From: CAZCPB01 sp044223975
GTDB lineage: Bacteria; Planctomycetota; Phycisphaerae; Phycisphaerales; UBA1924
DNA: 64,000 nt
Direction: 5' to 3'
Assembly (NCBI GenBank): GCA_044223975.1
Contig: JBGALI010000003.1
Span: 1-64,000, forward strand
Positions 33,330 to 41,017 of this stretch are shown here, in pieces. Both the position numbers and the translations under genes were made by a program. The notes below the pieces were generated by a model. The model was not told where the DNA came from. It worked only from the letters and a program-made list of their open reading frames with translations, and ran no database searches. Numbering within the stretch: position 1 is the stretch's first letter; every line of letters starts with the position of its first letter.

Positions 33330-34439
33330 ATGAGCGACAACACGGGCGTCAAGGTGTCCCAGCGCGTGCCGAAGTACCGCGTCCACAAGGGGAGCGGGCA
33401 GGCCGTGGTCACCCTCAACGGGCGCGACCACTACCTCGGCGTGCATGGCACCCGCGAGAGCCGGGCCGAGTACAACCGGATCGTCGGGGAGTGGCTCGCC
33501 AACGATCGGCAACTCCCCGCCCTCGCCGCCGCCGAGTCGCTCACGGTCGCGGCGCTGATCCTCCGGCACCACGAACACCTCAAGCGCCGGTATGAACCGC
33601 GCGTTCAGAACACGTTCCGCTCGGCGCTTCGCCCCGTGCGCCGGCTCTACGGGCACACCCCCGCCGTTTCCTTCGGTCCGCTGGCGCTCAAATCGGTCCG
33701 GGAGGAGTTGGTCAAGAACGGGCTGGGACGGGCCACGATCAACTCGTACGTCAAACGCATCCGCGCCCTGTTCCGCTGGGCCGCCGAACACGAGTTGCTC
33801 CCCGCCGAAGTCTGGGCCCGGCTCCGCACCGTCGAGGGGCTCCGGTTCGGGCAGTCCGAGGCCGCCGAGCCCGAGCCCGTGACGCCCGTCGCCGATGCGA
33901 TCGTCGAGAAAACCCTCCCCCACCTCTCGCCCGTGGTCGCTGATATGGCGCGGGTTCAGAGGCTCACGGGGATGCGTCCCGGCGAGGTGTGCGCCATGAC
34001 GCCCGCCCAGATTGAAACCACGGGCAAGGTGTGGCTCTACAGGCCCGCCACGCACAAGAACACGCACCGGGGGCAGGATCGGGTGGTCGCTCTCGGGCCG
34101 CGAGCCCAGGCCATTCTCGCCCCGTACCTGCGCCGGGAGTTGAACAAGCCGCTGTTCTGCCCGCGTGACGCCGAGGCTTTGCGCGGGCACGAGACGAGCT
34201 TCCGCGACGGGTACGACTCCCAGACCTACCGGCAAGCCGTGAAGAATGCGTGCGTCAAGGCCGAGGTTCCGACGTGGAAGCCCAATCAACTCCGGCACAC
34301 CGCCGCGACCCAGTGGCGGAAAGAGTTCGGACTCGACGCCACGAGCGCCCTCCTCGGGCACCGGCTTGTCACCACGAGCCAGATTTACGCCGAGCGCTCA
34401 CTCGACGCCGCAACGAAGGTCGCCGCCGCCGTTGGATGA
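33330..34439 (+). CDS. Tyrosine-type site-specific recombinase / integrase
   Basis: A 369-residue phage-type integrase. Residues 1-60 resemble an arm-binding domain, 65-160 a SAM-like core-binding domain, and 180-369 the catalytic domain with Arg216 (TGMRPGEV), Arg322 (LRHTAAT), His344 (LLGHR) and nucleophile Tyr353 (SQIYAE). The first position of the HxxR box is Asn319 instead of the usual His, which many integrases tolerate. It marks the left end of a compact integrated element, whose other genes run mostly on the same strand up to 38.6 kb. Confidence 0.92.
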   Translation: MSDNTGVKVSQRVPKYRVHKGSGQAVVTLNGRDHYLGVHGTRESRAEYNRIVGEWLANDRQLPALAAAESLTVAALILRHHEHLKRRYEPRVQNTFRSALRPVRRLYGHTPAVSFGPLALKSVREELVKNGLGRATINSYVKRIRALFRWAAEHELLPAEVWARLRTVEGLRFGQSEAAEPEPVTPVADAIVEKTLPHLSPVVADMARVQRLTGMRPGEVCAMTPAQIETTGKVWLYRPATHKNTHRGQDRVVALGPRAQAILAPYLRRELNKPLFCPRDAEALRGHETSFRDGYDSQTYRQAVKNACVKAEVPTWKPNQLRHTAATQWRKEFGLDATSALLGHRLVTTSQIYAERSLDAATKVAAAVG

Positions 34440-34472
34440 ATCGGAATTCAGCACCGCGAGGAGTTTCAAGCC

Positions 34473-34790
34473 ATGAGCGACCGACCGTCACCAAACGGTG
34501 CAAACGGGGCCGAGCGAGGCCCGGCGGGCCGGTTCGCTCCCGGGAACCGCGGTGGACCGGGAAACCCGCACGGGGCGACGGTGGCGAAACTGCGGGCCGC
34601 GATGCTGGGCGCCGTGAGCGAGGCCGATGTGCAGGCGATCGTGGGGAAGCTCGTGGCGCTCGCCCGCGAGGGGAGTGTGCCGGCGATCCGCGAGGTCTTG
34701 GACCGCACGCTCGGCAGGCCCGTCGAATCGGACCTGTTAGCGCGTCTCGATTCGCTCGAAGCGGCCCTGAACCGGGAAGGTCATGCGTGA
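34473..34790 (+). CDS. DUF5681-like small protein of mobile elements
   Basis: A 105-residue protein with the N-terminal motif GRFAPGNRGGPGNPHG typical of DUF5681-like proteins, often found next to phage terminase or integrase genes, followed by a helical region (VAKLRAAMLGAVSEADVQAIVGKLVALA). It follows the integrase by 33 bases with AGGAG upstream. Its function is unknown; a DNA-packaging or regulatory role is only a suggestion from the company it keeps. No terminase is present here. Confidence 0.7.
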   Translation: MSDRPSPNGANGAERGPAGRFAPGNRGGPGNPHGATVAKLRAAMLGAVSEADVQAIVGKLVALAREGSVPAIREVLDRTLGRPVESDLLARLDSLEAALNREGHA

Positions 34791-34833
34791 GTAACCCGTG
34801 CCGCGAGTGTGCGCCAAGCAGGAGGATCAACCC

Positions 34834-35121
34834 ATGAACATTCGAGCCCGGTTGAGTCGCCTAGAGGCACGCGCGATGGAAGCGGGGATCGACCCGGCAA
34901 TGACGAGGTGCGCGGAATGCGGCGCAGCCGAAGGAACCGTGCCGCAGAACGCGATCATCGACCGAAGCGGACGAATTCTCGGCCCGACGTGTGGGAGGTG
35001 TGGATTCCCGCTCATGGCGAACGGGCGGGCGATGGGGGGTGTCAAGGCCGGATGCCCCGTGGAGCGCGTTGTCCTCGATCGGCACCCGTGGCCGGAGTGC
35101 GAACGACAGCCGCGGGCATGA
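34834..35121 (+). CDS. Small zinc-ribbon protein of the element
   Basis: A 95-residue protein: a short helical N-terminus (MNIRARLSRLEARAME) and a four-Cys ribbon (CAECG ... CGRCG, about residues 26-65), ending in a basic tail. AGGAGG eight bases upstream fixes the ATG. It lies 43 bases after the DUF5681-like gene and is probably co-transcribed with the integrase. I do not recognise a family; nucleic-acid binding is plausible. Confidence 0.6.
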   Translation: MNIRARLSRLEARAMEAGIDPAMTRCAECGAAEGTVPQNAIIDRSGRILGPTCGRCGFPLMANGRAMGGVKAGCPVERVVLDRHPWPECERQPRA

Positions 35122-35179
35122 CGGGGTCGGACCCTGCCCTCGGGCGGCGCTGCGCCGAGGCTTAAGCGTTCCGGGGTAT

Positions 35180-35590
35180 TCATGGTTTTTCCCTTCGAGC
35201 AAGGAGAGGGAACAAAAACCACGCCACCACACACGATCCACCGCCGACGATCCACCTGTGCGAATCACTCTCAGTCCGGGTGATACTCGTGGTCGAATAC
35301 GCGACTGCGCCGATCGCCATACAGAAGACGACGCGGCCCCACTGGATCGCAGCGCACCAAGCTCGGATCGCAGCCCTTCGGCTGGCGATGATGAACGTCA
35401 GTGCCGCGACGAGCGCGAGTGATGCCGCGACCGCAACCGCCTCCGCCGTTCGGGCTGACTCTTTGGCTTCTTCCCGCTCGATGATGGCCGACCACATTTG
35501 CACCTTGGCATTTTCGGCATCTCTCTGCGCAATCTCCTTCTCCGCCAACACGTCCCAGATGGACACTTCTGGCTGGACACTCGCCCTCAT
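35180..35590 (-). CDS. Small membrane protein of the element
   Basis: A 136-residue protein with an N-terminal amphipathic/coiled segment (about 10-45, rich in Glu and Lys) and three predicted membrane helices (about 48-68, 80-100, 112-130), ending in a basic ARREKP. Its ATG overlaps the stop of the upstream lipoprotein gene (ATGA) and has GGGAG at a good distance, so the two form a coupled pair. They run against the rest of the element. Family unknown. Confidence 0.6.
   Translation of the reverse strand: MRASVQPEVSIWDVLAEKEIAQRDAENAKVQMWSAIIEREEAKESARTAEAVAVAASLALVAALTFIIASRRAAIRAWCAAIQWGRVVFCMAIGAVAYSTTSITRTESDSHRWIVGGGSCVVAWFLFPLLARREKP
35184..35222. terminator. Possible bidirectional terminator between convergent element genes
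   Basis: GGTTTTT...AAAAACC with an inner CCCT/AGGG stem. It overlaps the last codons of the minus-strand membrane-protein gene and lies downstream of the plus-strand zinc-ribbon gene. The stem is interrupted, so this is tentative. Confidence 0.35.
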
Positions 35591-35991
35591 TCCCGGCTCC
35601 CAATCACCACGTCCGGGCTGTTCTCAAGCCCCGGCTTTGAGTGGTCACGGTAGAATCGCACATCTTGGTCGTAGAGTTGCATCCCGCGACCGCCGAACGC
35701 GCCGGCCGTGGTCATTCCGCCGACTCCGCCCGTGGCGCCAACCTGCGGCGGGACGATGTACAGGACGTTCGCCCCGATCTGCTGGGCGGAAATTTTCGCG
35801 TCGTACTTGGTTGGCACAATGTCGGTGAACACCGATTGGCCGATCAGAACCGCGGGCGGACCCGGAACCTCCCGCACGATCACCGCGCTTTCGGCACGCT
35901 TGTAGAAGTCACCGACGTAGTAATCGGTGTAGATCGTCCGCGCTTCGCACCCACAGAGCAGCACCAGGCACGCGAGCAATAGACCCCTCAT
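35587..35991 (-). CDS. Lipoprotein of the element
   Basis: A 134-residue protein with a lipoprotein signal (MRGLLLACLVLLCGCEA, lipidation at the second Cys of CGC). The mature part of ~115 residues starts TIYTDYYVGDFYKRAESAVIV and contains a Gly-rich stretch. The longer open frame upstream has no start signal; a purine-rich sequence precedes the ATG at 35991. It is coupled to the three-helix membrane protein gene by an ATGA overlap. No family recognised; the pair may be cargo or an exclusion/immunity system of the element. Confidence 0.6.
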   Translation of the reverse strand: MRGLLLACLVLLCGCEARTIYTDYYVGDFYKRAESAVIVREVPGPPAVLIGQSVFTDIVPTKYDAKISAQQIGANVLYIVPPQVGATGGVGGMTTAGAFGGRGMQLYDQDVRFYRDHSKPGLENSPDVVIGSRE

Positions 35992-36119
35992 GCCCTGAGT
36001 TGACCAACTCCCCTCACCCCCCGCAAGTAGGCAGATTGTCACATTCGCACGCTTGAACGATCGCAGAAGGGGTGCTAGATTTTTGAACACAGGCCGGACG
36101 CCAGTGCAGGAGCACAGGC

Positions 36120-36410
36120 ATGTCCAGCCAGAAAGCATCAATTCGTCGAGAAGTTGAAGCCCTTCCGGTTTCGATGAGCAGGCTGCGCGGTCTTTTGGCC
36201 GAGCACGGAATCAGCCGAAAGCGCTTTGCCGAAGCGTGCGGACTCACACCCGCTTACGTCTCCACGCTCGTGTTCCAGAGACTAGTGCCCGGCGAGCTGG
36301 CATTGATCAAGCTGCGCGCGGGGCTCGAATCTCTCGGACTTCTGGCGGATATCGAGCCAAGCCCGCCGCACGCAAGCCGGGCGCGCGATCGGAAAGCGGT
36401 GACGACATGA
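36120..36410 (+). CDS. XRE-like helix-turn-helix regulator
   Basis: A 96-residue DNA-binding protein with a Cro/CI-type helix-turn-helix at about 25-75 (LRGLLAEHGISRKRFAEACGLTPAYVSTLV). GGAG precedes the ATG. It is divergent from the lipoprotein pair and overlaps the next gene by four bases, placing it at the head of the rightward replication-type operon. It probably controls the divergent promoters between 35992 and 36119. Confidence 0.72.
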   Translation: MSSQKASIRREVEALPVSMSRLRGLLAEHGISRKRFAEACGLTPAYVSTLVFQRLVPGELALIKLRAGLESLGLLADIEPSPPHASRARDRKAVTT

Positions 36411-36727
36411 CGGACGCTCGCCCCGCCCGGACAGGCGAACCCGCGCCCCAAATCGCGCGGGACACCCTTTTCCCGTTCTCGACGTTGCGATCTCTTCTCC
36501 CGTCATCTCTCGACGGTAGATCGCTCGCGCCTTCCACTCTCGCCCGCTGGCGTGACAGTGGCGTGCGCGGCGTGCGGCTCGTGTGCACGCGCGTCGGTGG
36601 CCGCTGGTTCGTCCGGCAGTCCGACCTCGATGCCTTCCTCGCCGCGCTGAACGGTTCGGCCCGGCCCCTCGCACCACACTCGCGGCAGATCGAGACCGAC
36701 GTGGCTCTCGATGCCGCTGGTTATTGA
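36407..36727 (+). CDS. DUF1580-like excisionase/HTH protein
   Basis: A 106-residue protein resembling DUF1580, a planctomycete family of small winged-helix proteins found with integrases (LAPSTLARWRDSGVRGVRL...GGRWFVRQSDLDAFLAAL). The layout, with a helix-turn-helix followed by a short beta wing, is that of MerR/excisionase-type proteins, so a role in excision or transcription control is likely. The ATG overlaps the upstream stop as ATGA. Confidence 0.7.
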   Translation: MTDARPARTGEPAPQIARDTLFPFSTLRSLLPSSLDGRSLAPSTLARWRDSGVRGVRLVCTRVGGRWFVRQSDLDAFLAALNGSARPLAPHSRQIETDVALDAAGY

Positions 36728-36786
36728 GTTCATTTCAACAAGCCCGGCGCGCCTCGCCAAAAGAGCGCCGGGCAGGAGTGTTTGCA

Positions 36787-37020
36787 ATGCCATCGTATAC
36801 CACGCCCACCTCTCGCCAAACGCGAGCCGCGTTCCGACGCCGCGCGATCCGCGTCACGCTGGCCCTCGCCCGAACCGCTCGGCGCCTCGGACTCCACGCC
36901 GACGCGGAGATCCACTTCCGAGACGCCCGCGCTCGGCTCCACGCTCTCCGCGCCCTCAACCGGATCGAAACCCAGACCTGCGCGTTCACCTCGGCGGGAG
37001 GTGCGCCATGCACGTTCTGA
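36787..37020 (+). CDS. Small basic protein of the element
   Basis: A 77-residue, strongly basic protein (many Arg) with a single amphipathic helical region (TRAAFRRRAIRVTLALARTARRLG). AGGAG eight bases upstream supports the ATG, and the reading frame overlaps the next gene start. No family recognised; nucleic-acid binding is plausible from charge alone. Confidence 0.5.
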   Translation: MPSYTTPTSRQTRAAFRRRAIRVTLALARTARRLGLHADAEIHFRDARARLHALRALNRIETQTCAFTSAGGAPCTF

Positions 37021-37451
37021 ACCGTCGCCCGCCCGCCGAACCGGGCGAGGTGTACGCCCTCGCCGGGCTCATCCTGTTCCCCGAGGCCCGCGAGCGACTC
37101 GCCGCACTGGGGCTTGATGCGGGAATCTTCGGGCACCCGTGGGCGCGATGGTGCGCCGCGAAGTACCTCTCGGGCCAGCAACTCACGCTCCCGGAATACG
37201 CGAGCGCCGAGGCCGAGACGACGGAGGTGTACTCGTGGGCCGACGCGCTCGACTGGCTTCACCCGCACGATCCGGCGTGGGCGTGCGCGTGCATCGACGC
37301 CCAGGCCGCGCGGAGCGCGGCGGACAGGCTGCCGGACGTTCTCGACTACGCCGCCGCCCGAATCCGGGCCGGGACGCCACCCGCCGAAGCGTGCGCACCC
37401 GTGGCCGCGATCGTCGCCCGCCTCGGAATCCCGGGGAGGAAATCCGCATGA
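37008..37451 (+). CDS. DnaB N-terminal-domain-like protein
   Basis: A 147-residue helical protein whose first ~60 residues (YALAGLILFPEARERLAALGLDAGIFGHPWARW) resemble the N-terminal domain of the DnaB replicative helicase. In DnaB that domain mediates hexamer assembly and primase contact. It is followed, with a four-base overlap, by a separate RepA/DnaB-type ATPase gene, so the pair looks like a split helicase. GGGAGG precedes the ATG. The assignment is by pattern and context only. Confidence 0.5.
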   Translation: MHVLNRRPPAEPGEVYALAGLILFPEARERLAALGLDAGIFGHPWARWCAAKYLSGQQLTLPEYASAEAETTEVYSWADALDWLHPHDPAWACACIDAQAARSAADRLPDVLDYAAARIRAGTPPAEACAPVAAIVARLGIPGRKSA

Positions 37452-38614
37452 GCACCTCCCCCGCCTACAACGCCGACGCCCGCCAACTCCACCGCGCGAT
37501 CGTTGCCGATGGCCCGCCGCCGCCGCACGAGCCCGGCAGCGTCGCGCCGGCTCACGATCCCTCAACGCCCACCGCGCCGGCGCACGGGCTCGTCACTGTG
37601 CGACTTGCCGACGTGAAGCGCGAGGAATTGCGCTGGCTCTGGCAGGACCGGCTCCCGCTGGGGAAGTTGTCGATCCTCGCCGGGAATCCGGGTCTGGGCA
37701 AGTCCACCCTCTCCCTCGACGCCGCCGCGCGGGTCTCAACCGGCAGGCCGTGGCCGGACGGGTCGCCGACGATCAAGGGCGACGTGTTGATCTTCTCGTG
37801 CGAGGACGGGATCGCCGACACGATCCTCCCCAGGTCGGAAAACGCCGGCGCGGATCTTGCCCGCGTCCACGCCGTCACGGGCGTGCGCAGGCCGGGCGCG
37901 AAGTCCGAGGCCGCCTTTTCACTCTCCGAGGACCTCGACCTACTAGAGAGCGCGTTGCGGACGTGGCCCGAGGTGCGCCTCATCATCATCGACCCGATCG
38001 GGGCGTACGTGGGCCGCGTCGATTCCCACAAGGACGCCGAGGTGCGGAGCGTGCTGGGACCCTTGGCCGCCCTCGCCGACAGGTACAGCGCCGCCGTGCT
38101 GGGCTTGATGCACCTCTCCAAGTCCCAACTCTCAAGCGCCCTCTACAGGTTGATCGGGAGCATCGCGTTCGTCGCCGCCGCGCGTTCGGCTCTGCTCGTG
38201 ACCGAGGACCCCGACGATGCCGAGCGCCGGCTCGTGGTCCCGATCAAGTGCAACCTCGCCCGCCGCCCGCCGGGGCTTGCGTACCGCATCGACGGCACCC
38301 CGCCGCGATTGGTCTGGGACGCCGCGCCGATCAACGTCGATGCCGACACTCTCCTCGCGCGGCTCGCCGAGAGCAAGGCCGGAGCGGAGGACAACCTCGA
38401 CCCCGTGGGGTGGCTCCGCGAGTTGCTCGCCTACGGGCCGGTCCGCGCGCCCGAAGTTGACCGCCAGCGCCGCGAGTGCGCCATCTCCGAGGCACGCTTC
38501 AAGGGCGCCAAGTCCACGCTCGGCGTGCGGCTCGACCGGCAGGGAGGGATCGGCGCGGACGGAAGGTGGTTCTATTCCCTCCCCGGTCCCGCGTCCGAGG
38601 CGCCGACCGCCTAA
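37448..38614 (+). CDS. RepA/DnaB-type AAA ATPase (replication helicase-like)
   Basis: A 388-residue RecA-fold ATPase: Walker A GNPGLGKST near residue 79, Walker B LIIIDPIGAYVG near 177, with SCEDG after the first strand, as in plasmid RepA and primase-helicase-like proteins of phages. A C-terminal winged-helix-like region (about 320-385) may bind DNA. It would power replication of the excised element. It is coupled to the DnaB-N-like gene by ATGA. Confidence 0.82.
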   Translation: MSTSPAYNADARQLHRAIVADGPPPPHEPGSVAPAHDPSTPTAPAHGLVTVRLADVKREELRWLWQDRLPLGKLSILAGNPGLGKSTLSLDAAARVSTGRPWPDGSPTIKGDVLIFSCEDGIADTILPRSENAGADLARVHAVTGVRRPGAKSEAAFSLSEDLDLLESALRTWPEVRLIIIDPIGAYVGRVDSHKDAEVRSVLGPLAALADRYSAAVLGLMHLSKSQLSSALYRLIGSIAFVAAARSALLVTEDPDDAERRLVVPIKCNLARRPPGLAYRIDGTPPRLVWDAAPINVDADTLLARLAESKAGAEDNLDPVGWLRELLAYGPVRAPEVDRQRRECAISEARFKGAKSTLGVRLDRQGGIGADGRWFYSLPGPASEAPTA

Positions 38615-38619
38615 CCCGC

Positions 38620-38654
38620 CTAACTCCCGAGGCTCAAAGCCCCTCGCCAGTTAG
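38620..38654. terminator. Hairpin after the RepA-like gene
   Basis: CTAACT and CGAGG (38620-38632) pair with CCTCG and AGTTAG (38642-38654) around a 9-base loop, starting six bases past the stop codon. No T-tract follows, so it may stabilise the mRNA end rather than terminate by itself. Confidence 0.45.
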
Positions 38655-38719
38655 GGGGGTTAGGGACGGAAGGCAGCATGATTCCGATCCCCCCAAGCCG
38701 CGATCGACGCGCCTGCAAT

Positions 38720-38784
38720 CCGTAGCGCCTGCTACGGTAGTCGCCCGGTAGTCCGAATCACCGATCCGGTAGTCGCCGGTAGTC
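38720..38784. repeat. Clustered CGGTAGTC repeats (iteron or integrase arm sites)
   Basis: An inverted repeat CCGTAGC-4-GCTACGG (38720-38737) overlaps the first of four direct copies of CGGTAGTC, at 38735, 38746, 38767 and 38777. The same 8-mer occurs in a palindrome upstream of the integrase. The spacing resembles integrase arm sites or replication iterons at the right end of the element. Confidence 0.65.
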
Positions 38785-38872
38785 CGGGTGGCAATACCGC
38801 GCTTTCTCGACGTTTTTTGAGTCATTTTGAGTGGGTCGAATCGGGCCGTTCTCACGAGCGCAAACGCTTTGT

Positions 38873-39646
38873 TTATCGTGGTTTACGATCGTTCTGGGCT
38901 CCTGATTCCTGCTTTTTGACGATGAACAGGTAATTGAACCCGCGCAGGAAGAAGTTCCCCTCCTCCGCGGCCTTGTGCCAGTTGCCGCGCTGCAGCTTGG
39001 AGTTGTGGCGCGTCACGCACACGATGTCGATGGGCACGAACAACCGGCGCATCATCGAAAAGAGCTCGAAGCCGATGGGCATGAAGCTCTGGGAGGCACG
39101 CTGCCCGGTCCGCTTCTTGAACGAATCGCTGACGTACAGAGCCGCGTAGCGCCGGTCGCGCAGCACGCGGTGCATCTGGCCGATCACCCGCTCCATCGCC
39201 GAGAAATATGCCGCGCCCTCGTCCTCGCCGCCCGCGTCGAGCTTCCCGATGCACGCCGGGTCGTCCGAGTAGTCCACGTGCGTTGAGTACGGCGGGTCGA
39301 CGAACACAAAGTCGGCCTTCGCGTCCTCCAGCGGCAGCGTCCTGGCGTCGGACCTGATGATGTCCGCGCGCGACGGCGCCAGGTCGTACCCCAGCGCCCG
39401 CCGTTTCAGATCTCGCGCGACATCGAGCGTCGTTCCGCTGCCGCACATGGGGTCGACGACCAGGTCCCCCTCGCGCGTGTACCGCGTGAGCAGCTGCCAG
39501 ATCACCCACGACGGCGTGGCCCCGACATACGCCTTGTCGCCCTGCATCGCCACGCCCGACTCGGACGTGTAATGCTGGCTGGGGTACTCCCACAGCGTCG
39601 TGGTCATCAGGCGCAGCGGAGGGCGCTTGTCAAGGGGGCGCGGCAT
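38873..39646 (-). CDS. DNA adenine/cytosine-N4 methyltransferase-like protein
   Basis: A 257-residue SAM-dependent methyltransferase with DPMCGSGTT near residue 65 and catalytic DPPYSTH near 114, the N6-adenine/N4-cytosine DNA methylase motifs in the order I then IV. No restriction enzyme gene adjoins, so it is solitary; DNA modification for regulation or protection, or RNA methylation, are options. TATCAT with a 7-base spacer precedes the ATG at 39646. It lies just outside, or at the edge of, the integrated element. Confidence 0.75.
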   Translation of the reverse strand: MPRPLDKRPPLRLMTTTLWEYPSQHYTSESGVAMQGDKAYVGATPSWVIWQLLTRYTREGDLVVDPMCGSGTTLDVARDLKRRALGYDLAPSRADIIRSDARTLPLEDAKADFVFVDPPYSTHVDYSDDPACIGKLDAGGEDEGAAYFSAMERVIGQMHRVLRDRRYAALYVSDSFKKRTGQRASQSFMPIGFELFSMMRRLFVPIDIVCVTRHNSKLQRGNWHKAAEEGNFFLRGFNYLFIVKKQESGAQNDRKPR

Positions 39647-39653
39647 CGCCGCG

Positions 39654-39659
39654 ATGATA
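39654..39659 (-). promoter_or_regulatory. -10 element of leaderless methyltransferase gene
   Basis: TATCAT on the minus strand, seven bases before the ATG; no ribosome-binding site. Confidence 0.45.
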
Positions 39660-39705
39660 GTGCGGGCAGAAGAGCCCACCCCACCGCTGCGACCGCGTCA
39701 TTCGC

Positions 39706-40326
39706 TCACCGCCCGTACCGCCGAACCACGCCCTTCACGATCCCCTGCACCTGGCAGAACTTCACCCGGATCGGGTCGAACGTGGGGTTCGCCGGCTGCA
39801 GCCGGATGTGGTCGTCTTCCTTGTAAAAGGTCTTGAGCGTGGTCGAGCCGTCAGGCAGCAGGGCCACGACCTTGTCGCCGTTCTGGGCCACCTGCGTGCG
39901 CTCGATCAGGACGAAATCGCCGTCGAGGATGCCCTCATCCCGCATGCTCTCGCCCTCGACCTTCAGCGCGAACGTCGACTCGTCGCGCCCGGTCGACGAG
40001 CCCAGGAAGTCGACCAGGTCGACCTCGTCCATGTCCGCGACCTTCTCGATCGGGTTCCCCGCGGCGATCTTCCCCACCAGCGGGAACCGCAGGGGCCGCG
40101 CCTCGTCAGGGACCGCGATCCCCTCAGCGATCGACAAAGAGCGAGCCTTGTTGGGCTCGCGGACGAGCGCGCCCTTGCGGATAAGCGCTTCCACGTGCTC
40201 GAACACGGTGACCTTGCTCACGCCGATCTCGTCCGCGAGTTCCTGCATCGTCGGCGAATAGCCCCGACGGACGCGCCAGTCCCGGATGAGCTGGAGAATC
40301 CGAAGCTGCTTGGGGGTGAGATTCAT
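39706..40326 (-). CDS. lexA: SOS repressor LexA
   Basis: A 206-residue repressor-protease that represses DNA-damage genes and cleaves itself with RecA. A winged helix (about 1-65: YSPTMQELADEIGVSKVTVFEHVEAL) is followed by the peptidase domain with cleavage bond Ala89-Gly90, nucleophile Ser127 (EGESM) and Lys165. GGGAG seven bases before the ATG at 40326 favours it over an ATG two codons upstream. No operator could be recognised, as planctomycete LexA boxes are not known to me. Confidence 0.94.
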   Translation of the reverse strand: MNLTPKQLRILQLIRDWRVRRGYSPTMQELADEIGVSKVTVFEHVEALIRKGALVREPNKARSLSIAEGIAVPDEARPLRFPLVGKIAAGNPIEKVADMDEVDLVDFLGSSTGRDESTFALKVEGESMRDEGILDGDFVLIERTQVAQNGDKVVALLPDGSTTLKTFYKEDDHIRLQPANPTFDPIRVKFCQVQGIVKGVVRRYGR

Positions 40327-40882
40327 GTGCATTCTCCCTGACAAGGTCCACCACGAGGTTCTTGGCACGGCCCGGGGCCATTCCCCGGGTCCGATCGTCA
40401 TTCCACTGCGGCCCAGGCGTCGAGGCCGCCTGAGATTCGACCCGATCCGACTCCGTCCAGACCACCGCGTCCAGCACACGGCCCAGGCCCGCACGCACGC
40501 GATCGCACGCCGCGGCCTGCGACTCCAGCAGCCGCCCTGCCGCCGCGCACAACCCGAGGGTCAGCCCTTGCGAGGCCCGCTCCTCGTCCAGCGCACCCCC
40601 GGCCAAGCCCGCGAACCGAACAACCGGTCCCGCGTCGACCGACGGGTTCGAATGGCTGTCCGACGCGATCACCGCGCCGTTCGAGAGCCCCACCACGTCC
40701 GAACAGAACTCTCCCCCCGGCCCCATCCGGACCAGCGGAATGTGCAGACGTTCCAGAGTCGCATCCATGCTCGACATCTCCGAATTCGCGGCAGCCCAAT
40801 CCGGCACCACACGGCCTGCGATCACAACCCGCGCGCCAGGCCCGAACATCACCAAGAGCAAGCTCTTCAGTGCCTCGACCAT
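40124..40882 (-). CDS. Hypothetical protein overlapping lexA
   Basis: Open frame of about 252 codons whose first two-thirds (40330-40882) show the very high third-position GC of real genes here (GARVVIAGRVVPDWAAANSEMSSMDATLERLHIPLVRMGPGGEFCSD..). The last ~67 codons overlap lexA in another frame, which is unlikely for a normal gene. A frameshift near 40440 to a frame stopping at 40398 would remove the overlap. The true start is unclear: ATG at 40882, or a TTG further up near the promoter at 40989. No family recognised. Confidence 0.4.
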   Translation of the reverse strand: MVEALKSLLLVMFGPGARVVIAGRVVPDWAAANSEMSSMDATLERLHIPLVRMGPGGEFCSDVVGLSNGAVIASDSHSNPSVDAGPVVRFAGLAGGALDEERASQGLTLGLCAAAGRLLESQAAACDRVRAGLGRVLDAVVWTESDRVESQAASTPGPQWNDDRTRGMAPGRAKNLVVDLVRENAHESHPQAASDSPAHPGLARPSGLFADDAGTRGRDRREQGHRVRARGSAYPQGRARPRAQQGSLFVDR

Positions 40883-40988
40883 CGCGCCGTCGCCGCTCCC
40901 GTGGATCCATCTCGTCGCCGCTTCTTCCAAGAGTTTCGTCGGTTGTCCGGGTCGACTCCGATCAGATTTCGTTCCACAAGTTCGGTAT

Positions 40989-41017
40989 AAGATAGCCAAT
41001 CAGCCACCACACGGCAA
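40989..41017 (-). promoter_or_regulatory. Sigma-70-like promoter
   Basis: TTGCCG (41012-41017), a 17-base spacer and TATCTT (40989-40994) on the minus strand, upstream of the hypothetical gene and lexA. Confidence 0.5.

Noticed and set aside
33140..38880. Core attachment-site direct repeats flanking the element
   Set aside because: Only the 8-9-base CGGTAGTC/ATCCGGTAG similarity was found between the ends, partly in inverted orientation; no longer direct repeat or tRNA target was seen, so att sites are not annotated.
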